Part shown: piece by piece, positions 1 to 11,811 of the stretch
Numbering within the stretch: the first letter of the stretch is position 1
Layout: every line of letters begins with the position of its first letter
From: Torreya grandis
Taxonomy: Eukaryota > Streptophyta > Pinopsida > Cupressales > Taxaceae
Length of the DNA: 64,000 nt
Direction of reading: 5' to 3'
Assembly: GCA_037957365.1 (NCBI GenBank)
Contig: JARHVA010005359.1
Span: forward strand, 642,501-706,500
Notes under the pieces: generated by a model
Database searches by the model: none
What the model was told of the DNA's origin: nothing
What the model saw: the letters and a program-made list of their open reading frames with translations, nothing else
Program-made: the position numbers and the translations under genes

Positions 1-1919
1 CGACCCCTATTTTTGGGTTTAAATTAATCATATTTACCTCATACAAGAATCACAATTCACCTAATCTATAACCATGTGGTTATCTTGACCATAATATTGG
101 TATATAAACCCATAAGTTTTAACTAGGGTTTCATCACACCCTAAATTACATAGATATATTTTATACAGTCACACCAAGGTTTAAATATTCATACAACATA
201 AGATAAAATTCATCCCTTATAGTGTTATTTGAAAATCTATTGTGTATAGCAAGATGCTCATAAATTATGGCCATTCTATGCCTATGGTTTAGGGTTATAT
301 TATGAGTTTTTTGGATGGCCAAGCCATCCAAAGGGCCCATATTTTAGCCCATTCTTATTATATATTTCATAATAATGAAATTATTTAAACCCTTTTATAA
401 ATTCATTACCAGAATTCATCCAAGTAAACAACTAGGAATTTAGATACATCACCAACCTAAAAGAGAGATTTATATGCCAATGAATAAAATTTGTTTTCCA
501 CTATATCTCTAATTTGTTTCTTCTCTTATACCTTCTATTTTCTTTCCATCTTATCTAGGCCTCCATTCTTCCCTTTTTATTCTCCTCCATCTTACTAGAA
601 ATTCCTAGACTTCTCAAACAAAATTATGACCCATTCTATGCATGTAAATAAAGAGCTAATAAAACTAACAGTCCGTAATATTTTATCATGAAAAATACCT
701 CAAGTCCAAATAATGGTTTTTCTAACTTATTTTTAACTTAATTCAATACCATTTTATAAACCCTAATCATCTCAAAAGTTTGAATGATTAATATAATAAT
801 AATTTTATGCATGTATATTGACTTTATGAAAACTAATATGTCAACTTCATATAATTCTCATGTAATTGACTTTTTAAAAAGTCATCAAAAAATATAATAT
901 ATATTTTAATGTTGACTATCATAAATCCATTAAAGGACCTTCAAGTAATTAACAAATCCATCATATTGTATAATCATAAAACACATTGCTTAACACAATG
1001 ACTTCGCCTACTCATGTAAACAATATAATCATTGTTTAATAATATGAATATTACAACTTTAGTCAAAACTAAATTAAATATAATGATGTTTCCCCTTATC
1101 ATTTAAAAATGACACTATTGATATCATTTTGAAATTAAGATATACAATTATTATAAAAAATAATAATCTTTTAAGTATGATAATCACCTTAATCCCATAT
1201 ATCAAGTAACATAAATAGGATTATCTACTACTTATAATAATGAATCCAAATAAAACATTATTTATAATACACTAAAATATCTCCAAGATAGTGGTATGTC
1301 ACAATAAGATATGTGAAAATTCACTCAATCAACCAAGTAAAAACATCAACAACTATTAATGAATTAACACAACTATATTAGAGAAATCACACCACTAAAT
1401 CAACATAATCATCAAATAGAAATAAGGATCACAACAAAAACATAACAAAAATCATTTAAATGAAGATAAAATTAAATACATACTACATCTATCTAAACCA
1501 ATTGATGAATAAAACATATTAATATAATTGTGGTGTGTGTATGGGTTTCTAGTATTTGTCTCTATCATCCCCCAACACATCCATTGACACCACCATATCT
1601 GATGATGCCATCCCTTTGTCACACTCTAAGGGATGGATCTATCTTACATCCACCTCAAAAAAATGAATGTATTTATCCAAAAACATATGAAATCCATAAA
1701 ATATTATTATATAAACTAAAAAACATAATCATCATGTAGAAAATATGAAAGTATAACTAATCCCCATAGCTAACCAATCATGTAAATTAAGTAGTATATA
1801 ACTATCCTATAATCAAAATATGAAATAAAACTTAATCAACTAATAGTTAATAAAATAATAACTATAATAATAAATGAATCAATAGGTTATTAATCTTAGA
1901 TAGAAATCAAGATGTGACA
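1..1919 (-). mobile_element. LTR copy 1 of element E (Tekay/Del-like), left end outside window
   Basis: This stretch aligns by eye, with gaps, to 62100-63634. Shared blocks include a pyrimidine-rich block near 510-620 (also 62390-62470), a block near 1520-1660 (also 63235-63400), and the terminal AATCAAGATGTGACA that ends here at 1919 and at 63634. TG..CA-type ends and the chromovirus pol fragment beyond 63635 make it a gypsy LTR read on the minus strand. No ORF is meaningful; the 69-residue ORF at 1530-1739 is noncoding LTR. The LTR probably begins left of the window. Confidence 0.6.
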
Positions 1920-2370
1920 CTTCTAACTATTCTAATTTAGACACCTTTTTATAATTCAAAGGAACTCTAACAGTCCAAAGAGAGGTAGTAGTTCTAGTAT
2001 AAAACTGTTCCTAAATACATTAATTTTACTATAACACCATTTCCAAAATAACAAACTCAATTATAGTATTTGATACTATAATTGTGTTCCCATTCCCAAG
2101 TTGATTCAACACGGATAGTATCTATATCTACATGCACACACACACACACACACACACACCCCAAAGTCTCTATTTCAAGACAATTCATTTGACTAAAATG
2201 AGGACATAATTAAAGAATGAGATTACCTTATATAAAATTAGTTATATTTATTTTAATCCTAAAAATTATAACCATCAAAGTTTCATTCATACACAATAAT
2301 CTATGTTAAAAGAAATGACTCATCCCAAATTACTATATCAACTTAATATAGCAATAGGCTTGGTGAGAAT
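1920..2370. other. Spacer between two E LTR copies, with a (CA)n tract
   Basis: About 450 bases of AT-rich DNA separate LTR copy 1 from the next E LTR copy, which begins near 2371. A CA microsatellite of about 12 units lies at 2135-2159. It may be a mostly deleted internal region of E, because E's LTRs flank it on both sides. I could not recognise a primer-binding site or a clear polypurine tract. No coding signal is seen. Confidence 0.4.
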
Positions 2371-2596
2371 AGATCTTAATTGCTTAATTGATTTAACGTT
2401 TTAAAACATGTAAATTTATCACTAATTGGGGTTCCATCTTGATCATAACCAGTCTCCAAGGTTTACACTATTTACACATAGGTTTTAAAAAGTGTAGGGT
2501 TTACACATTTTTATTTTATCATGTTTCTTTATCGATTCACATATAAATTAAATGGAAACCATAAACACTAAAAGATCACTTAGTCTCTTTGATAGG
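2371..2596 (-). mobile_element. LTR copy 2 of element E, left fragment (cut by element C)
   Basis: The segment resembles 20-240 of LTR copy 1. Examples are CATCTTGATCATAA here against TATCTTGACCATAA there, and an ACATAGGTTTT...AGGGTTTACACA block against CCATAAGTTTT...AGGGTTTCATCACA. The similarity stops at 2596, where element C begins, and resumes roughly collinearly at 62100 on the far side of C. About 60 bases of LTR copy 1 have no clear partner at the break. The left limit is approximate. Confidence 0.5.
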
Positions 2597-3274
2597 TGTT
2601 GTTAATTGTATTTTCAACCTTTGAGGAGATGTTTTATCTCTCCTCATCTAAGTGACACAATTGAAACACCTCTAAGCTGGTGGGTAGCCTAAGGATGAGG
2701 TGAATCTCTAGATAGGGCTAGCTCCCTTGATGTACCACTTTGGATCACTACTACACATAAACTTTGGGATAGAAAGGGGGAGAAAAAAATAAAAGCAAAC
2801 TATCCTAAGGGAGGTGATACACCAAATAATTTGATGACATCTAATCAATAGCATGTTACACATGAGAACAAAGGGACTAACCAAACATACACTTTTCCAA
2901 TCTAAGTATTCTCACATCAATGTTTCATTATGAAGGTATGGATGAATGTGTAATTCTAGGAGTATTAGAAAATAGGCCTTGAATGGCACTAATTAATAGG
3001 ATAACTCACTCAACCTTGACATTTCTTATAACACTTCACATGACCTATAAGAAGAAGCTACAAATAGGTGAGAAAATGAGACAACATGCTAAGGAATCCA
3101 TAGTATTCACTAAGAAAGATCCATCATCCAAGTAATCACAATATGAATAGCTATAAATGAGGTAAAAATCAGTATTTTTATTAATAAAATGGTATGAAAA
3201 TGAGTAGGGACTCACCATACTCAGGTGGAGCATAAGTTACAATGGCCAAAATGGCTAGTTCTTATAGAACTTAC

Positions 3275-3297
3275 AAGAGAGAGGAGAAGAGAGAAGT
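3275..3297. repeat. Short GA-rich purine tract, seed of the (GA)n in the other LTR of C
   Basis: An imperfect purine tract of about 22 bases lies directly before AGTCCAAGGGTCACAAGG. In the right LTR of C the same position holds 116 bases of pure GA (55095-55210). The unexpanded state is therefore visible here. Confidence 0.8.
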
Positions 3298-6296
3298 CCA
3301 AGGGTCACAAGGACACTTTTCAAGCAGAGAAAATGAGTTAATTGTGAATGAAAACAGGATATGGGATGAACCATGCAAATTCAAAAGAGACAATTGGCCA
3401 CACAAGGCATGCAACTCTTATAAAGTGGCATAAAACTCCTTATTTAGGCTCAAATAACTACCTTCATGATTTGGACCTATTTAAAGATCCCAAAACTGAC
3501 TAGGGATAGGTATAATTATTGTAATGAAGGGTAAGGATTTTATACATGCCTCTCCATGCATAGGTTGTAGTCTTACTCATCTAGAATCCTCTAGAAATGA
3601 GTTATCATCATCTACAATCTAAAAAACACTTCCTTCATGCACCCTGCACACTTAGCCCCAAAAAAGGCATAAATTTTACATCAAAATCTATGTAATGGAG
3701 TCAATTACATTTTTCAAGACCCTAAATGGCCTTAGGATCATCAGACACACCTTAAAAATTATCTCACTTAAATTTTTTCAGCCTTCTCACTGGCTTGGTC
3801 ACTATGCTAGTTTTGATTGGATGAAATGAATATATTTATTTGAACACGTAAGAGTTGTTATGAAGAATTAAATTTACATGAGGGGTTATCCTAAGACCTA
3901 AGACTTCTCTTAAAGTTGATTTCATCTTTAGATGCCTCTTAGAACCTAAAAAACAAATAAAATAGTCAAAATTACCCTATTTCATACCCTATATATACAA
4001 TCCAAAAGCATGGGATGTATCCTAAGAGAGCCTCCTAAAAGTTTAAATTATCATCCTAGGCAAACTATGCCACTAGATCAGCACTCCAACCTCATTTCCT
4101 CAAACTGGTCATTAGCAAGGGTTTTGAGTAGTTTTGACTCTTAAGCTTTATTCATAAATATCTCACATCCAACCTTAAATAAAATTTCACAAAAGAGTTT
4201 CCTAGGACCCTATCTAACTTATACACACCTCTTAGGCTCCCATGAAAATCACCAAGAGAGATGTGAACTTCCAAATTTGCTCTTACCGAGCTTGTTTTCA
4301 CATTTTGCATAAGTTTGAGTTATCTTTGGGTGAAAAATGGATTCCCCTACAACTTATCAACCCTAAAAAATATTTAAAACATATTTCTCCATCCTATAAA
4401 CATGTTTCAATAGGGTATAAATCTCATCTCAAGGTGTAAGTGACCATGGCTCTCCTTTTGGCTTCTAGGCCTAATCATGTTTCGTAGGCCTATCTATACC
4501 TTAAAGCCAAAAATGAGTTTTTTATGGTTATCCCTAAATAAAATAGCTTAAAAACATTTGATGTCATCCTATAAACATAATTCAATAAGGTATAAATCAT
4601 TTTGAAGGATATTAGTGTAAGTGACCTCCCATTTGGGCACTAGGCCTCTTCAAGGCCTAACAAACCTACCTAGAAGTTTAAAAGTCTAGAACATTATGTT
4701 AGTATTCCTCCATCTATACTTGGTTTTCTTATTTTTTCTAGGTGTCATAAATCCTCCTGAACCTCCTAGAAATGTCCACTTAGCTCCTAGTCTATTCGTC
4801 TATCACCAATCCTCAAACCTATCAGTTTATGCACCTAGGGAAGTGCCCTCTATTTGAGACAAAATAGAGGGAACTTCCCCTATTTTATCAAGAAAACCAA
4901 ATGTTTGAGGTGATTATAAAAGTTTTAATCATTTTATACACAAAATTTCAACCTCTAATCCTAACATTATATCCTCCAAAGATTCAAATTCCTATACAAA
5001 CTTCTTGAAGGTAGATTGTGTACACCTTTGACTATGTTTTACTTGTTTAGGGTTATTGTAAGTGTTTTTAGCATGAATTAGGCATTAGTAATAGTTAATT
5101 TATCTTATTAAAACCTTCCAACATCCCTTTATAAATTATTTGGACCTACTCATTCATGTTTATGTAGTACCCACACTAAGAATCATCACTTTTTATGCTC
5201 ACTACCTCTCTCTGCCATCTATAGTTGGCTATAGGTGATCATAGGTATTTAAGGAGTCTATATAAGATTATTTTACACATAAAAAATATTATATAGGTCA
5301 TTATGGTTTTAATGGAGGTGAACATATATTTGTTTCACCATTTCAACTTTTCATATACCCTGTTGAGACAAGACTGAGTTATATTAATGACTATATACCC
5401 TACTTGATTCTTGTAGGTGTACTTTTACATGGTAATGATGTTTGAAGGTAGTCATTAAATAATTAAGGTCATATAACACATGTATATAACTATATTCATT
5501 TTTTATGTCTTAAAACACCACCAAGACACTTAGTTTAGGGTCACTATCTACTTCATCTGCTATAGGTAAACATTTTCCTTTTGAAAAGGACCCCTATAGG
5601 TGCTAAAGAGACTCAAATTTTGCATATCAAATCCTCTTGATGATACTTTAGGTTACACATGGTCCTTTCAACTATTTTAAACATTTAACTATGGTGGCAA
5701 GGATTATTTTTCAACTTTATTTTAAAAGGGGCTCTTTTGGATTCAAACCTATAAATGATAATGAAAAAAATTAGTGCTTAAATGAGCAACTTTGAGGCCC
5801 ATAATCACCATCTTCCACTAATCCTATATCCTTCAAACATTTCAAGGTACTTTTCTATGCTAGAGGCTATAAGGTATACTCATCTATCTTATTCAAACCC
5901 TTTAGTATCCCTATTTCAAGATACCAATGAAACACGTCAAACCTCTATTTTCTCATTTTAGGGAAAAGGTCCCTATATATTATCATTTTGTGTTTTTTTA
6001 TCATGATTATCCATCATGTTTACCTATATATCCTATAGATAGGCCTACCATGTTTAACACCATATGTTGGGACTCCCAATAAGGATTTAAAAACCTACTT
6101 CAACACTTGACATGGCTCTTTAGCTCTCAGTCAACACCACTTATAGGTGCAAATTCTAATGTGCAGGTAGAAAAATGTGGATTTAGATAGTGAACATGGA
6201 ATATAGTCCCTCCATCAGTTGTAAACTATTTCAATACCTTTAAAAGGGTGTTTAAACCTTTGAATATCTTCAAAGAGCTTTTTTGCTTATTTTAAC

Positions 6297-6494
6297 ATGA
6301 TACCCATTTCCATGGCACTTGTAGATGTATGTGAGTTGCAGGTAGATAATAAGGAAAAAACATGGGTATATGCATGTTTTGTGAGCTTAAATGATATTTC
6401 ATCTCCTTTAAATTATGCTCAAATGAAACATCAAGTTATTTCAAGTCCTAAGGAAAGTCTTCAAACCTCCTTTTCAATGTCTAATCCTTTATAG
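6297..6494 (+). other. 65-codon ORF inside the LTR of C, alignable with one in the other LTR
   Basis: The ORF starts MIPISMALVDVCEL and its counterpart at 60834 starts MIPFSMALVDVCEL. Both end at the same TAG within CTTTATAG, and both share WVY.CF and QMKHQVI. The right copy has a premature TAA just after QMKHQVI. Many differences between copies change amino acids, which argues against strong selection. An upstream in-frame stop lies about 12 codons before the ATG here. It may be a remnant of an exon or a chance ORF in recently duplicated LTR DNA. Element A inserted at its stop codon. I do not recognise the peptide. Confidence 0.25.
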
Positions 6495-6495
6495 G
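6491..6495. repeat. Target-site duplication of element A, left copy (ATAGG)
   Basis: ATAGG lies directly before the first LTR of A and GTAGG (16427-16431) directly after the last LTR, one mismatch in five. The uninterrupted LTR of C reads CCCTTTATAGGCACCTAG at 61012-61029, with a single ATAGG at 61019-61023. This confirms the insertion point and a 5-bp duplication. Confidence 0.9.
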
Positions 6496-7391
6496 TGTGC
6501 ACCAAATTTAAGATTCAAACAAAATATTGTCAAAGAGATAATGAAAACCCAAAGATAATGAAACCAATAGGAAGGGATATAAAAGTTAAATTAGAGTGTA
6601 CTATGTATGCTTACCATCATTTTTACCTTCTCATAGCTCTGATCCAAGATTTGTATGCTTGATTATGATTTTTTGATTGTTTGGAGATGCTTGACAATGG
6701 CTTGGATAGGCTTGATAGATGAATAACTTGTGTTATGATTTCACTTCATTATTCATTCATTCATTTCTTTACTACCTTGAGAAAGTGAGGGTGTGTTGGT
6801 TTTATAGATTCATGGAGGGAGATCTTATGGTCCAAATTTGAATTTTGGGCCATCAAGATCTAGGGTGGAGGATTTTCCATTAAATTTTTAATTCCATGGA
6901 ATCCTCTAGAATAGATAATTCTAGAGGATGAGGGATAGAATGGAGAGATTTCTAGAACTCTCTAATTTTAGAGACCTCTTCATAGGGTTTTAGGGGTTTA
7001 GGAAAGGCTAGTGTAGGGTGGTTGGTGGGTAGGTAGATTATTTTGGAATTTTTAATTGCCAAGTGGGACTAGGACTAGGTTTAGTGGATAATAGGTTTTG
7101 TTTAGGGATTTTAATAATAAGATTAGGATACCTAGGAATTTAGGAATACCTAGGAGATAGGCTAGTAAGTAGGGTTATGGGAATTAAAAATTCCCATATA
7201 ATAGATAATTGGGATTGGATTAGGATAATGGTAGATTAGAGGGAATTAATGGAGTAATGGGATGGGATAAGGTTAGTGAACTTTATAATAATGGAAGGGG
7301 ATATTATATTTATCACTAGGAAGTTATACTATTGTCAACTAATAGGAATATTAGTCAGTTGTAATGGAGCAATAAATTTTAGGTGTATACA
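6496..7391 (-). repeat. LTR 1 of element A
   Basis: 896 bp. It starts TGTGCACCAAATTTAAG and ends GGTGTATACA. It matches 10909-11811 and 15524-16426 throughout, for example the AGAGATAATGAAAACCC block, GGATTTTCCAT and TTCTAGAGGATGAGGG. Confidence 0.88.
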
Positions 7392-7404
7392 TTTCTCCCC
7401 TATT
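7392..7404 (-). promoter_or_regulatory. Polypurine tract of element A, first unit
   Basis: On the minus strand this reads AATAGGGGAGAAA, directly abutting the LTR. A 3' polypurine tract primes plus-strand DNA synthesis in LTR retrotransposons, so it fixes the element's orientation as minus. The second unit has the same site at 11812-11824. Confidence 0.7.
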
Positions 7405-10400
7405 TGAAATGGCATTGTGAGTGGAAAGAATAATGGTCTTTAAAATAAAACCATGTCATGGGTGATTGTTAGTTAGTAGATGATATTAAGGGATATGTGG
7501 GGAAAGATGAGTTGGATGGCCACTCAAAATAAGAAAGATGGGGTGGGATGCAATGGATAGATAAGGGGTTGGGATGCCATATGTGGGATATAATATTAAG
7601 AGGATGAGGTCAACATGAGCACTAATATACAAATTGATAATAATGCCCCTAAAAAGGACACATGCACAGGGAATAGAGGTGATGGATGTCATAGTTGTAG
7701 ATGTATCCCAAGAGAGGACACATGCATGAGAATTAATTGTAACATGATGATGATATGATATAAGGCCATAAGCTTTAGATGTATCCTGAGAAAGGATGCA
7801 TGAAAGGGAGAGATATAGGCTAGGATAAAATGCTTTGATAAGATATGATAGGTATAGCTCAAGGCTAAAATTGATCAATATTATGATGATGACAAGAAAG
7901 AGTAAGGGATTGTGATCAAGTGACTAAAATATTGGGATGATTTCTTGAGCAAATGATCATGTAGGAGGGTGATAGGGGTCAATTAGGATTGGAGAGGATA
8001 GGAATATAGCTTAGATTAAGTATATGGGAAGGTTGGCTTGGGAGGGGGTGGTGGTTTTATATAAGACAATGGTGAGTTTGGGAGATCATTTGCATTCTTT
8101 GTTTGTGGGTGCCCAACATAGGACTATTGGTGACTGTATCTCCCATTCTATGTGGTTATGAATGGAGGTGAATACTATTTGGACATGGGTATGAGATGAA
8201 AATGTGAAGGGAAATATACAATGAGGAGAGTGGGTGGAAAGGGGATAATCAATATATGTAGGATGACACTAAGATTATAGGAAATGAATGTGCTATGAAG
8301 TGAATAGGATGTGGTCAAAGATATGAAATGGGACTATATGTTATGGAATGGATATAAATAAGGGAATGCTTGTGGGATGGATGAAAGTATGATAATGTCT
8401 ACAAATAAAGATGTAAAGAGTTGATGGTGCTAAGTGAGATGAATCCTATGTGGTGGGGGTGAGATAAGAAAGTGAAAATTATATGGAAAAAAGGTATGGG
8501 GATGTGGGATGGTCCAAGGGATATGAAAAAAAGATAGTGGATACTAAGTATTATGGGATGGGTGGTGCTACTAATTAGATTTAGAATGATGGGATAGTAT
8601 ATTGTGACTATGGAGAAGATAGGGTACATGATGGTGAAAGAAAAGAGGGTGGATTAAGGTAAAAATGTTATGGTGGGAAGAAGAAAGATGTTGTGATATG
8701 GATAGTAAATATGAGATGATGATGGCATGATGTAAGTGATCCTATAAGTTTTCTAAGGTATGCACACAAAAGACATGGTTATAGTTGACTCAGATAACAA
8801 AAAAATGGGCCTTATCATAACACACAAACAAATCATGCACATATACATCCCTAATTAGTAAACCATATGTGAGTGTAAAACAATATCCACACCATCTAAT
8901 GGGTACATAAGTGAGGCTATAGGTGGGTGACTCGTTATGAAATCAATCAAAACCTATCAACCTTACTTGCTCTTGATGGTCACTTGGGAACTGATATTGA
9001 CACCTATAGTGGAACACCTGTTATAGTCATAGGCTCCTATTATAAGTTTTAAACAAGGATCTAATGGATTCCCCTATATACACAAAGGTAGAATGGGGTC
9101 CAAGTCTATATAGGAGGCTGTTTGATTGCCCTAAGTATATGGACTTAATCATCCCTCACTCCATGAAATCCTTTATGGGGAATTTTTCTTAGACCATAGA
9201 AAAAATTATCACTTGATATTTATACTTTGTTGGAACATAGAGTGTGGTTAGAATTTGGTGGTGAAATCCATGATAATAACCCATAAATACTAATCTACAT
9301 GTGTGGTGATGAAATCCATGTCATGTGCTATCCTAGGGAAGGTTTATACAAACAATCAAAATCATGATATAATTAATTACCTATTCTAATTACCTATGTG
9401 ATATTCAAATGATATGATAGATTATGTACACATACAAAAACAAGCAAAGTATATGAAAACACACACACATAAAGATAAATCAAAGCTAATGATTAACTAC
9501 TAATGATAATGTAATAATTATGAAAAATAATTAATCAACAATGATCAAAATAGGCACCCCCTTTTCCTATGACATAAAGGTTAGAAATACACTAAGGGTG
9601 CCTTAAGAGTCTAGGAAGAATTGAAAATGGTAAACAAAATATAAAACTAAAATACCACTATTACGCATACCACTATTAGCAGGATAATATTGCTACTAAG
9701 AAAGTCATGGTATTGCACAGCTTAATTTATGATCCTAAATTGAGCTAAAAAGTACTATATCAGACTTTCACAGACTGAATATGATTACAAGAATTTGTTT
9801 TTAATATAATTATTAATATTAAAATTATATAAAATCCAAAATTAATTTATAAAATAAAGATGTTCAATATCGCTACTCCAGGTAACAATCCTACTACTTG
9901 TAGGACAATCTCGTGACTATAAAAGTAGTGGTATTGTCAAATTTTGGTAGACTCCAACAATCTTCCCTTTAATTTTATAGACCCTATAAGACCAAATCAC
10001 CCTTAGCTTGGATTTTTTCTTTCATTTAAAAAATAGAACCTGAATAAAATGATAGAGTATAAAAAAACCAAGAGGGAAGAGTTTTGGCTTGGTTATACCA
10101 AAAAAATAGCACTGCTACTTACAATGCAATACCACTAGTCTCAAAGTAGAGGGATTGTTTAAAATAAACTAAATCTCCTCTTAATAATGTTACTTATTTT
10201 ATTCCCTCATACAAATATGTTAGATAGCAAAACACAAAGAATATACAGAAGCAATACGTAGCTCAGAGTAATAAATTGTATAAGAGGTAGGACCAACATG
10301 TAAAATACCATGATTGACATTAATAATACCACTATTTTTAATTGTAAAGATTGTAAAAATGGACATTGATGACCCTCTAGTAGTTATTCAGGGAGTAATG

Positions 10401-10888
10401 TCTTTCTTGCACACCACAAACAACACACCTAATGAAAATATAGGGTTAATCTACTAGTTGTTTGAATGTGAAAAACTTCAATTTCCAATACCACTACTAG
10501 GAATAATAATGTCACTAATATTAGAGAAATAACATGAATTTAATATTAGTGGTATTTTTAAAAACTAATGAACCTAACTTATAGTTGTACTATTACTATT
10601 AGGAATGATGACCCTACTATTAATAGATCAATACTATGACTTACAAAGTGGTGGTATTGTTCAAATGTAACACCCTACTAAAACCCTAATTGTTAATGGT
10701 TTAACCTAAAATATCATGATTATTGTTTAATTATACCACTACTATAATATCATGACCTATAAAGCAATATCTCTATTCTCAAAAACATGTGAAAACTTAA
10801 AAATCTATGATTGATTTCTCTTCTAGTTGGTCCTGTAGTCTTCCAAAATGATTCCAGTATGAGTGTTAGCTTAAATAAGGGAGGTAAG

Positions 10889-10908
10889 TCCCACTGTGGT
10901 TGCCAAAT
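10889..10908 (-). promoter_or_regulatory. Primer-binding-like site of element A, first unit
   Basis: On the minus strand the LTR end is followed by ATTTGGCAACCACAGTGGG. The TGGCA..C...GTGGGAC pattern recurs at the same place in the second unit (15504-15523), in element B and in element C. It resembles plant gypsy primer-binding regions of the TGGCACGCCC type, recalled rather than searched. Confidence 0.55.
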
Positions 10909-11811
10909 TGTGAACCAAATTTAGGATTCAAAAAAGATATTGTCAAAGAGATAATGAAAACCCAAAGATAATTACACCAATAGGAAGGGATATAAATGGT
11001 AAATCATAATGTAGTGTGCATGCTTACCATCATTTTTACCATCTCATAACTCTGATCCAAGATTTATATGCTTGAATATGATTTTTTTATTGCTTGGAGA
11101 TGATTGAAAATGTCTTGGATAGGCTTTATAGATGATTATCTTATTCTATGCTTTCACTTCTTTATTCATTCATTAATTTCTTCATTAGCTTGAGCAAGTG
11201 AGGGTGTGTTTATTTTATAGATTCATAGACGGAGATCTTATGGTCCAAATTTCAATTTTGGTCCATCAAGATATAGGGTGGAGGATTTTCCATGGAAGTT
11301 TTAATTCCATGGAATCCTCTAGAATAGATAATTCTAGAGGATGAGGGCTAGAATGGAGAGATTTATAGAACTCTCTAATTTTAGTGACCTCTTCATAGGG
11401 TTTTAGGGGTTTAGGAAAGGCTAATGTAGGGTGGTGGGTGGGTAGTTAAATTATTTTAGAATTTTTAATTGGTAATTGGGAATAGGGGTAGGTTTAGTGG
11501 ATAATAAGTTTTTTTAGAGATTTGAATAATAGGATTAGGACTTTTAGGGATGTATGAATACCTAAGGGATAGGCTAGTAGGTGGTTAGGTGGGGTTATGG
11601 GAATTAAAAATTCCCATATAATAGATAATTGGGATTGGATTAGGATAATGGAAGATTAGAGGGAATTAATGGTGTAATGGGATGGACTAAGGTTAGTGAA
11701 ATGTAGATTAATAAAAGGGGATATTAGATTTATGGCTAGGAAGGGGAATTAGTGTCGACTACTAGGAATATTATTCAGCTGTAATGAAGGGAGCAATTTT
11801 AGGTGTATACA
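10909..11811 (-). repeat. LTR 2 (middle) of element A
   Basis: 903 bp. It starts TGTGAACCAAATTTAGG and ends GGTGTATACA. It is shared between the two units, as expected for a dimer produced by recombination between LTRs. Confidence 0.88.

Larger units (their letters stand above)
7392..10908 (-). mobile_element. Internal region 1 of element A (noncoding)
   Basis: 3,517 bp, homologous along its length to 11812-15523. The half next to the polypurine tract is rich in GGATG/GATGG on the plus strand. The other half (about 9650-10800) is peppered with variants of AATACCACTACT. A conserved inverted pair GGCACCC (9553-9559) and GGGTGCC (9596-9602) recurs near 14147-14192. Open frames such as 7486-7878 minus are absent or broken in the second copy, so no protein is claimed. 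Confidence 0.75.

Noticed and set aside
4242..4439. 65-codon plus ORF in the left LTR of C
   Set aside because: The matching places in the right LTR (near 56180-56420 and 58700-58880) are frame-broken, so it is chance.
7486..7878. 130-codon minus ORF in internal 1 of A
   Set aside because: The homologous stretch in internal 2 (from 12324 downwards) is open for only 62 codons with frame breaks; the composition is Ile/Leu/Ser/His-rich, like AT-rich noncoding DNA.
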